A DNA stretch of 6,970 nt from contig JAOABO010000049.1 of assembly GCA_026418315.1 (NCBI GenBank), positions 1 through 6,970 of the forward strand, given 5' to 3'. Positions within the stretch are counted from its first letter, which is position 1, and each line of letters starts with the position of its first letter. Position numbers and translations under genes: made by a program. This DNA comes from Bacteroidia bacterium (GTDB lineage Bacteria > Bacteroidota > Bacteroidia > B-17B0 > Aurantibacillaceae). The notes beneath the pieces are model-generated. The model was not told the DNA's origin, did no database searches, and saw only the letters and a list, made by a program, of their open reading frames with translations. Positions 1 through 5,487 of this stretch are shown here, piece after piece.

Positions 1-646
1 TCGTGATCATGGAGGAATACCTGCATTTAAGGGTTATCGGGGATATCCTGCTACCTTATGTGTTTCTGTTAATGAAGTGGTAGTGCATGGAATACCTGGT
101 CATACTCCCTTTAAAGAAGGAGATATTGTATCAGTAGATTGTGGAGTAAAAAAGAATGGTTATTATGGAGACCACGCCTTTACTTTTATGATAGAGCCCG
201 TTGATCCAAAGGTGAAAAAATTGGTGGAAACAACATACGAGTGTTTAATGCTTGGAATTCAAAAAGCAGTAGCTGGAAACAGGGTGGGTGATATTAGTTT
301 TGCTATACAAGAACACGCTGAAAAGCATGGTTTTTCTGTAGTGCGAGATTTGGTAGGACACGGAATAGGGCAGAACTTACACGAAGAGCCCGAAGTACCA
401 AATTTTGGCAGAGAAGGAAATGGACACCTTCTCAAAAACGGAATGGTTCTTGCCATAGAGCCCATGATTAATTTAGGTCAATACAAAGTGCAGCAATTAA
501 AAGATGGTTGGACCATTGTAACCAAAGACAGAAAGCCAAGTGCACATTTTGAACATGATGTAGCAATCATAGATGGAAAGCCCCAAATACTTTCTACTTT
601 TGATTATATTTATGAAGCATTGGGAATAATATCTAATGCAAAATAA
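1..646 (+). CDS. map: Methionine aminopeptidase, type I (5' partial)
   Basis: Cytosolic metalloprotease that removes the initiator methionine from nascent proteins. The reading frame is already open at the left edge (first full codon at base 2), and 214 residues are visible. The GTG at 77 is an internal valine, not a start: the preceding codons read HGGIPAFKGYRGYPATLCVS, a conserved type I MAP block. All five metal ligands of the family are present (visible numbering): D46 in VDCG, D57 in GDHAFTF, H120 in GHGIG, E153 in AIEP and E184 in FEHD. The substrate-contacting histidines H29 (VHGIP) and H127 (HEEP) are also there. Type I enzymes are about 250-265 residues, so some 35-50 N-terminal residues lie outside the window. 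The C-terminus is complete at TAA. The next gene is convergent, 11 bp away, with no obvious terminator between them. Identity is very secure. Confidence 0.97.
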   Translation, partial: RDHGGIPAFKGYRGYPATLCVSVNEVVVHGIPGHTPFKEGDIVSVDCGVKKNGYYGDHAFTFMIEPVDPKVKKLVETTYECLMLGIQKAVAGNRVGDISFAIQEHAEKHGFSVVRDLVGHGIGQNLHEEPEVPNFGREGNGHLLKNGMVLAIEPMINLGQYKVQQLKDGWTIVTKDRKPSAHFEHDVAIIDGKPQILSTFDYIYEALGIISNAK

Positions 647-657
647 TTTGCCGATAT

Positions 658-1506
658 TTATTTGGTTCTATCTATAATTTTTACAGGCAAAATAAGATTT
701 GAAACATTTGCATTGGTTTCGGGCTCCTTGATCCTTTTTAATAAAATACTGCTAATATAAAATGTAATATCTTTTATTGGCTGATCTACGCTAATAATAG
801 GCCTGTTTATCCAATCAAAGTAAGGCAGATTATCAAAACAAGACAAGATAGTATGTTTGCTTAAATTTTGCCATGTTTTATTTTGTTGGGTTAAGCTAAT
901 AAAAGCATTCATAATCAAATGATTGGTTGCAAATATTGCATCAGGAAAAGTATTATTATTTTCCCATTTACTTAAAATATGCTCCATACTTTTATTGATA
1001 TGAGGATATTCCAACTCTTCTCTGTAACAATTAATATTATTTAAATGAATGTGGCTGTCTTTGAATCCATTGATTCTATCTTCAATAGTACTGATATGAT
1101 TGTCTTTCAGTATGCTTAAGCAGACAATGTTTTTTGCTCCTTTTTCAATAAGAAGTTTTCCTATCTTGTAGGCACCACCATAATTATCTACTGTAACAAA
1201 GTTGGATTGTGATAAATAAGGTATTAATCTATCAGCAAATACACAGGGTATATTTAGTTTTTGAAAAATGTCTTGATAAAAAGCAGGGTTGCTCATACAT
1301 GAAAAAAGCACTATTCCTTTAAGATTTTTGTCGTTGAGAACCAAATAAATATTTTCTTTTTCCTTTTCTTGATTTTCAAAAGTCAGGTAAATCTGTGTAG
1401 AATAGCCGTTTTTTTGAAATTCTGAATATAAACCCGAGCATACGCTGGCATTATAGTAAGCAAGGTCTGTGGTAATGATTGCAATATTTCCCGCAGTAAG
1501 TTTCAT
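658..1506 (-). CDS. LacI-type sugar-binding (periplasmic-binding-protein-like) domain protein lacking the HTH headpiece
   Basis: The 282 residues align with the ligand-binding core of LacI/GalR regulators. They begin right at the first beta strand (GNIAIITTDL, compare IGVIVPDL). Further landmarks are VTVDNYGG around residue 104, an R-x-x-GF motif (RINGF), PDAIFATNHL (compare DAIFAANDL), LSCFDN followed by ISVDQP, and the usual C-terminal LILPVKIIDR. Full-length LacI proteins are about 330-345 residues with an N-terminal helix-turn-helix of roughly 55-60 residues; that part is absent. The frame has a stop six codons before the ATG (1522-1524), and the 145 bp upstream encode no HTH in any minus-strand frame, so this is not a simple frameshift. 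It may be a decayed regulator or a stand-alone ligand-binding protein. There is no signal peptide, so it would be cytosolic. The ligand cannot be told. The fold is secure; the function is not. Confidence 0.75.
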   Translation of the reverse strand: MKLTAGNIAIITTDLAYYNASVCSGLYSEFQKNGYSTQIYLTFENQEKEKENIYLVLNDKNLKGIVLFSCMSNPAFYQDIFQKLNIPCVFADRLIPYLSQSNFVTVDNYGGAYKIGKLLIEKGAKNIVCLSILKDNHISTIEDRINGFKDSHIHLNNINCYREELEYPHINKSMEHILSKWENNNTFPDAIFATNHLIMNAFISLTQQNKTWQNLSKHTILSCFDNLPYFDWINRPIISVDQPIKDITFYISSILLKRIKEPETNANVSNLILPVKIIDRTK

Positions 1507-1651
1507 TTTCAGCGGATAATGTTAATGTAAATAATAAGTTGATTTCTTACATTTTATACTAATGGAGATAAATGTGGTTATTCGGTTTTAGATGAATATG
1601 AATTTTTACAAGATGTAATGATAATTTAACAATATGAAATAATATGCTTAT
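1507..1651. other. Intergenic gap with repeated TGTAA/TTACA pentamers
   Basis: This 145-bp A/T-rich gap separates the thioesterase stop from the LacI-like start. It contains a perfect small palindrome, TTACA-AGA-TGTAA (1606-1618), and a spaced inverted repeat, AATGTAA (1524-1530) with TTACATT (1547-1553). The TGTAA pentamer therefore appears four times, in two inverted pairs. These could be operator half-sites, but A/T-rich sequence yields such motifs by chance. I see no TAnnTTTG promoter on the minus strand and no convincing terminator for the thioesterase. Confidence 0.3.
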
Positions 1652-2092
1652 TTACCTGCTTTGATTTTCAAATGATTCAATTATTTGTCTCCAATGTGTA
1701 GGTACGGGTATGGTAGTGTTTTCTATATAATTGAAACAGACCATAATACTCTTGGCATAGCATTTAATAGTACCTTTTTCAGAGGTTAAAACATTTTCAA
1801 ATACAAAACTTTTATTTTTTATTTGTGGAATTCGGGTATAACAGTAAATACTTTCATTGAGCCATATAGGTTCAAAGTAATCTATTTCTGTTCTTGCTAA
1901 TATTAACCCCGTTGCTTTGAAGTCATTTTCAGGAAACAGTGCATTAAAATATTCTACACGGCCTTGTTCAATGTATGATAAAAAAGTGGCGTTGTTGACA
2001 TGCCCTTGCATATCAATATCAACGTATCTTACCTGAATAGATGTTTGGTGTTTAAATTTGGATAGATGGATGTTTTCTTTCTTTGTTGTCAT
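1652..2092 (-). CDS. Hotdog-fold acyl-CoA thioesterase (YbgC/FadM/4-hydroxybenzoyl-CoA thioesterase family)
   Basis: A 146-residue single-domain hotdog protein of the usual family length (about 130-150). The active-site segment is clear: VRYVDIDMQGHVNNATF, with D27 at the place of the catalytic aspartate of YbgC-type enzymes, then G30-H31-V32-N33-N34 and the helix SYIEQGRVEYF. The family hydrolyses acyl-CoA or acyl-ACP thioesters as cytosolic oligomers; the substrate cannot be predicted from sequence. The ATG gives a short polar N-terminus before the first beta strand, as expected. It lies 35 bp downstream of the isoprenyl synthase on the same strand, with no terminator or clear promoter between, so co-transcription is likely. 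Nothing in the sequence ties its function to isoprenoids; the linkage may be only positional. Confidence 0.88.
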   Translation of the reverse strand: MTTKKENIHLSKFKHQTSIQVRYVDIDMQGHVNNATFLSYIEQGRVEYFNALFPENDFKATGLILARTEIDYFEPIWLNESIYCYTRIPQIKNKSFVFENVLTSEKGTIKCYAKSIMVCFNYIENTTIPVPTHWRQIIESFENQSR

Positions 2093-2127
2093 TTTTTGTA
2101 ACTTGTAATGAAAGGCCCTTATATAGT

Positions 2128-3111
2128 TTATTTATTTCTTTGAATCAATTGTTCAGAAAGGCGTATTAGTTTTTGAAGTGTAGTTTGGTTTTTTACATTG
2201 AGTTTTTGGAGTTGATATGCAATTTTTTGATGTAATTTTTCAACAGTATTCAGCGTGATAGTGTCAATGTTGAGGTTTTTATAAATAGATTGAAATGTTT
2301 TTATTTTTTCTGGGTTAGGCGGCATTTTAAGAGCATTTTTGATAGTGGATAATTCTTTTTTACTTGATATTTCTAATGCTTTGGTTAAAAGAAATGTTTT
2401 TTTGTTATGAAGGATATCGTTTCCGATTTTTTTTCCAAACTTTTTTGTATTTCCAAATGTATCTAAAAAGTCGTCCATAATTTGAAAAGCTATTCCAATG
2501 GTTTCACCAATCTGATAAAGTTTTTTTTGTTCTGCCTGGCTGGCATTAGCGGCTATAGCACCCATTTGGAGTGCAGTGCCAAGTAGCACAGAGGTTTTTT
2601 TTCTAATCATTTCAAGGTATTGCTCTGTTGAAATGGTTGGTTGTTTTTCAAAATTCATGTCTTCTTGCTGTCCTTCGCATATTTGAACAGAAGCGTATGC
2701 AAGTTGTTTATACAAAGAATAAGAGATGTGGGCAGGATATGTTGTAAGTACTTTAAATGATTCTACCAACAGAACGTCTCCTGCAAGAATGGCCATGTTG
2801 GTGTTCCACTTTGTATGAATAGTTTTTTTACCTCTTCGTATCGGAGAGTTGTCTAAAATATCATCATGCACCAGAGAAAAAGTATGAAATAACTCTATTG
2901 ATAGTGCTGCAGGCAAGGCGTGTTTGTAGTGTTTTCCATACATCTCACAAGCCATTAAACAAAGAATAGGTCTGATATACTTTGCTTCTGATTTTAATAT
3001 GTATTCTATGGGTTGATAAAGTTCCTGTGGGTGTTGGCTTTGTAATAACTGAATGTATTTATTTAAGTATTTATTGAAATTGATTTGATAAGGACTGATG
3101 ATTTCAAACAT
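2128..3111 (-). CDS. Trans-isoprenyl diphosphate synthase (polyprenyl synthetase family)
   Basis: A 327-residue all-helical prenyltransferase that condenses isopentenyl diphosphate with an allylic diphosphate, supplying chains for products such as menaquinone or carotenoids. Both Mg-binding aspartate motifs are intact: the first, DDILD at residues 83-87, followed by RRG, and the second, DDFLD at 213-217, inside IAFQIMDDFLD. KTS (172-174) and the later GNDI...KKTF region are also typical. The first motif is DDxxD without the two-residue insertion of E. coli IspA-type farnesyl synthases. Phe78 lies five residues before it, a position where aromatics tend to shorten the product, so a C15-C20 product is plausible but only inferred. 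The IPP-binding block, normally GGKRxRP, reads EAKYIRP (42-48): the Lys and second Arg are kept but the first Arg is Tyr. The ATG is the first in frame after a stop at 3124-3126. There is no Shine-Dalgarno. Confidence 0.92.
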   Translation of the reverse strand: MFEIISPYQINFNKYLNKYIQLLQSQHPQELYQPIEYILKSEAKYIRPILCLMACEMYGKHYKHALPAALSIELFHTFSLVHDDILDNSPIRRGKKTIHTKWNTNMAILAGDVLLVESFKVLTTYPAHISYSLYKQLAYASVQICEGQQEDMNFEKQPTISTEQYLEMIRKKTSVLLGTALQMGAIAANASQAEQKKLYQIGETIGIAFQIMDDFLDTFGNTKKFGKKIGNDILHNKKTFLLTKALEISSKKELSTIKNALKMPPNPEKIKTFQSIYKNLNIDTITLNTVEKLHQKIAYQLQKLNVKNQTTLQKLIRLSEQLIQRNK

Positions 3112-3131
3112 AAAATAAAAGTATTAAAATG

Positions 3132-3173
3132 AAAAAACCGCCGTATAATTTAATGAAATTACACAGCGGTTTT
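3132..3173 (-). terminator. Rho-independent terminator downstream of ahcY
   Basis: Bases 3134-3151 pair with 3156-3173 to give an 18-bp stem and a 4-base loop (3152-3155). The outer eight pairs (AAAACCGC/GCGGTTTT) are perfect. The two non-Watson-Crick positions (3142/3165 and 3145/3162) are C/A and A/C on the + strand but become G-U wobbles in minus-strand RNA, so the hairpin is continuous only in leftward transcripts. On that strand the stem runs into six U residues, then CA and four more U. It starts 28 bp after the ahcY stop and ends about 20 bp before the isoprenyl synthase start codon, so it should largely uncouple the two genes. Confidence 0.88.
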
Positions 3174-3201
3174 ATTCTTTATAGAAACATATAACTTGGG
3201 A

Positions 3202-4524
3202 TTAATATCTGTACCATTCGCTTTTGAAGGGGCCTTTTTTATTAACTCCGATGTATTCTGCCTGGGTGTCGGTTAGTTCATCCAGTTCTGCTCCTAATTT
3301 ATTGAGATGGAGGCGGGCAACCATTTCATCTAAATGTTTTGGTAAGGTGTACACCTTGTTTTCGTATTTTTCTCTGTTGGTCCATAGTTCAATTTGAGCT
3401 AGCGTTTGGTTAGTAAAGGAATTGCTCATTACAAAAGAGGGGTGCCCTGTTGCACAACCTAAGTTCACCAATCTTCCTTCGGCCAGTACGATTATGTCTT
3501 TTCCGTCTATGGTATACTTATCAACTTGTGGTTTAATGGTTTCTTTGGTGTGTCCATAGTTTTTATTAAGCCAGGCCATGTCAATTTCGGTATCAAAGTG
3601 TCCAATGTTGCAAACAATGGCATTGTGTTTCATTTTTTTGAAGTGTCTGTCTACTATGATGTCTCTGTTTCCGGTAGCAGTAACTATAATATCTGCAAGA
3701 GGCACCGCATTGTCCATTTTCATAACCTGATAACCGTCCATACATGCTTGTAAAGCACAGATAGGGTCAATTTCTGTAACTATGACTCTTACTCCTTGAG
3801 AGCTTAAAGATTGAGCAGAACCCTTACCTACATCTCCGTATCCTGCAACAACGGCGACTTTTCCTGCAAGCATCACATCAGTAGCTCTGCGAATGGCATC
3901 AACAAGAGATTCGCGACATCCATACTTGTTATCAAATTTTGATTTAGTTACGGAGTCGTTTACGTTGATAGCGGGAAGAGGCAAGGTGCCTTTACGCATT
4001 CTTTCATACAAACGATGAACGCCGGTAGTTGTTTCTTCACTAATTCCGCGTATTCCAGGAACCAGTTCAGGATATTTATCTAAGACCATGTTAGTAAGAT
4101 CACCACCATCATCTAAAATCATGTTGAGGGGCTTTCTTTCAGGTCCAAAAAACAATGTTTGTTCTATACACCAGTAAAATTCTTCTTCTGTCATACCTTT
4201 CCATGCATATACTTGCACATCGCCACGTGCAGCAATGGCGGCGGCTGCATGGTCTTGTGTAGAAAAAATATTGCATGAGCTCCATGTAACTTCTGCACCT
4301 AATTCTATGAGTGTTTCAATAAGTACAGCGGTCTGAATGGTCATGTGCAAGCAACCGGCTATTCTTGCACCTTTTAATGGCTTTTTCGGCCCGTATATTC
4401 TGCGAAGTTCCATTAAACCGGGCATTTCATATTCTGCAAGTTTGATTTCTTTTCTACCCCATTCAGCTAATGAGATATCTTTCACTTTGTATGGGATAAA
4501 TTGTTGGGATGTTTTAACTGACAT
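3202..4524 (-). CDS. ahcY: Adenosylhomocysteinase (S-adenosyl-L-homocysteine hydrolase)
   Basis: Cytosolic NAD-dependent enzyme that splits S-adenosylhomocysteine into adenosine and homocysteine, relieving product inhibition of methyltransferases. It has 440 residues, close to the 432 of the human enzyme and without the roughly 40-residue insertion found in some bacterial and plant forms. Counterparts of the human catalytic and substrate residues are present: H60 and T62 (LHMT), D139 (DDGGD), E164 (SEETTTG), K194 and D198-N199 (TKSKFDN), C203 and H361 (GHPSF). The NAD-binding Rossmann motif is AGYGDVGKG (227-235). The C-terminal K434...Y438 (KSEWYRY, compare human KPDHYRY) reaches into the neighbouring subunit's NAD site. 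The gene begins with ATG after an A-rich stretch rather than a Shine-Dalgarno. It has its own promoter motif upstream and a strong terminator downstream, so it is probably monocistronic. Confidence 0.98.
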   Translation of the reverse strand: MSVKTSQQFIPYKVKDISLAEWGRKEIKLAEYEMPGLMELRRIYGPKKPLKGARIAGCLHMTIQTAVLIETLIELGAEVTWSSCNIFSTQDHAAAAIAARGDVQVYAWKGMTEEEFYWCIEQTLFFGPERKPLNMILDDGGDLTNMVLDKYPELVPGIRGISEETTTGVHRLYERMRKGTLPLPAINVNDSVTKSKFDNKYGCRESLVDAIRRATDVMLAGKVAVVAGYGDVGKGSAQSLSSQGVRVIVTEIDPICALQACMDGYQVMKMDNAVPLADIIVTATGNRDIIVDRHFKKMKHNAIVCNIGHFDTEIDMAWLNKNYGHTKETIKPQVDKYTIDGKDIIVLAEGRLVNLGCATGHPSFVMSNSFTNQTLAQIELWTNREKYENKVYTLPKHLDEMVARLHLNKLGAELDELTDTQAEYIGVNKKGPFKSEWYRY

Positions 4525-4547
4525 AGATTATTTTTTTATATGAGGTG

Positions 4548-4555
4548 CAAAGATA
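4548..4555 (-). promoter_or_regulatory. Bacteroidota-type -7 promoter element for ahcY
   Basis: On the minus strand this reads TATCTTTG, a perfect match to the TAnnTTTG -7 consensus of Bacteroidota primary sigma factor promoters. It ends 23 bp before the ahcY ATG, so transcription would begin around 4540-4544 and leave a leader of under 20 bases that is rich in A. No clean TTTG appears at the -33 position (only a TTC near 4575-4577), which is common for these promoters. The short leader argues against a riboswitch controlling ahcY. Confidence 0.6.
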
Positions 4556-4825
4556 ATAAAATTCTATATGATAAGAATGAATAAGAACTGTGAGCGGTTT
4601 TTTTAATAAAATGGATGTTTTATATTGTTTGTATTCAACAGCTTAAGTCAATGAGGAAGTAGTTTTTGATAGATAAGGTAAGGGTAGAATATTATTTTGT
4701 TTAATTTGACAACAATTATCTGATAGAGTAAAAAAATAGATTATTTTTGATTCATTTATTTTTAGTCAAAGTGTAAAAAAATCTAATTCTTTTATTCATC
4801 TTGTATATTAAAAAAATTTAATCAC

Positions 4826-4833
4826 GATATTTG
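4826..4833 (+). promoter_or_regulatory. Candidate -7 promoter element for the secreted-protein gene
   Basis: GATATTTG matches TAnnTTTG at all fixed positions except the first base. A TTG at 4801-4803 lies 22 bp upstream and could serve as the -33 element. The start codon at 4846 is only 12 bp downstream, so the message would have a very short, A-rich leader or be nearly leaderless. This is suggestive rather than firm. Confidence 0.35.
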
Positions 4834-4845
4834 TACAAAAAATAA

Positions 4846-5484
4846 ATGAGAAAGCTTTTTTTTTCTGTGTTTCTTATATTGTTGTTTTGGAATAAAATGA
4901 CTGCACAACAGCATAAGAATGAAAAATTTGTTCAAATATCAGGAGTAGTTGTAGATGCTGATAGTTTGAAGCCGGTACCTTTTGTATCTATTATCATAAA
5001 AGGCACCAAGCGTGGCACCATTACAGATTATTATGGTTTTTTTACATTGGTTGCTTCTCCTGGCGATGAATTGCAATTTTTTTCTCTTAATCACAAAAAT
5101 GGCGTATATAAATTGGATGACACTTTACAATTATCTCATTATTATGTCATTCATTCTCTTGTTAAAGATACTATATTACTTCCATCGGTGGCCGTATATC
5201 CTTGGCCATCCAAAGAAGAATTCAAAAAAGCATTTTTGAATTTAGATTTATCAGAAACCGATTATGAACGAGCAGCCAAAAATTTGGATAGAAAAGAACT
5301 TAGTTACGATGAAAGAAACTTTAAAATGGATGCACAGGCCAATTATCAATATGCCTTGCAGCAACAACTAACCAAAATGTATTCTTTGGGTCAATATCCC
5401 ACTATTAATTTACTGAACCCTATTGCATGGGCACAGTTTATTGATGCATGGCGAAAAGGAAAGTTCAAAAGTAAGAGCAAATAA
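4846..5484 (+). CDS. Secreted protein with carboxypeptidase-like regulatory domain (Bacteroidota family, function unknown)
   Basis: A 212-residue exported protein. Residues 1-21 form a classic signal peptide (MRK, a hydrophobic run to about residue 15, and a likely signal peptidase I site after TAQ); there is no lipobox cysteine. Residues about 29-88 are a beta-sandwich CarboxypepD_reg-like domain: VQISGVVVDADSLKPVPFVS, then KGTKRGTITDYYGFFTL, then a GDELQF strand. These modules occur in many Bacteroidota envelope proteins, including TonB-dependent receptors. The C-terminal half (about 110-212) begins with the motif VYPWPSKEEFKKAF, is charged and probably helical, and ends in a lysine-rich tail (KGKFKSKSK). 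I recall similar proteins only as uncharacterised ones in this phylum. There is no plug or barrel, so it is not a truncated receptor start. The location is probably periplasm or outer-membrane face; the role is unknown. It stands alone, divergent from ahcY and convergent with the amidohydrolase. Confidence 0.82.
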   Translation: MRKLFFSVFLILLFWNKMTAQQHKNEKFVQISGVVVDADSLKPVPFVSIIIKGTKRGTITDYYGFFTLVASPGDELQFFSLNHKNGVYKLDDTLQLSHYYVIHSLVKDTILLPSVAVYPWPSKEEFKKAFLNLDLSETDYERAAKNLDRKELSYDERNFKMDAQANYQYALQQQLTKMYSLGQYPTINLLNPIAWAQFIDAWRKGKFKSKSK

Positions 5485-5487
5485 TTT

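Larger units (their letters stand above)
4525..4845. other. Divergent intergenic region between ahcY and the secreted-protein gene
   Basis: These 321 bp contain no coding region that I can support. The left end holds the ahcY promoter (4548-4555, leftward) and the right end a candidate rightward promoter (4826-4833). The middle is very A/T-rich. It has A7 tracts at 4730-4736 and 4775-4781 within a 10-bp direct repeat (GTAAAAAAAT at 4728-4737 and 4773-4782), and an imperfect inverted repeat pairing 4737-4747 with 4775-4785. A weak hairpin with a T run (4583-4604) reads rightward, but no gene feeds into it. No riboswitch-like or structured RNA element is evident. Confidence 0.6.

Noticed and set aside
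77..79. GTG as the start codon of the methionine aminopeptidase
   Set aside because: The frame is open to the left edge and the upstream codons encode conserved type I MAP sequence, so this is an internal valine in a gene cut by the window.
3105..3112. TATGTTTG on the minus strand as a promoter for the isoprenyl synthase
   Set aside because: It matches TAnnTTTG but overlaps the ATG itself, so transcription would begin inside the coding sequence; treated as chance.
3526..3753. Open frame on the + strand inside ahcY (and similar ones at 259-465 minus, 4337-4543 plus and 5012-5239 plus)
   Set aside because: All lie opposite to or out of frame with well-identified genes and encode low-complexity or unrecognisable sequence; they are shadows of the real coding frames.
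4525..4547. SAH or SAM riboswitch in the ahcY leader
   Set aside because: The -7 element lies too close to the start codon; the leader would be under 20 bases, too short for any known aptamer, and no structured element is visible.
4583..4604. Rightward terminator-like hairpin with T run in the divergent region
   Set aside because: The stem is 8 bp with two G-U pairs, and no plus-strand gene lies to its left; likely a coincidence of A/T-rich sequence.
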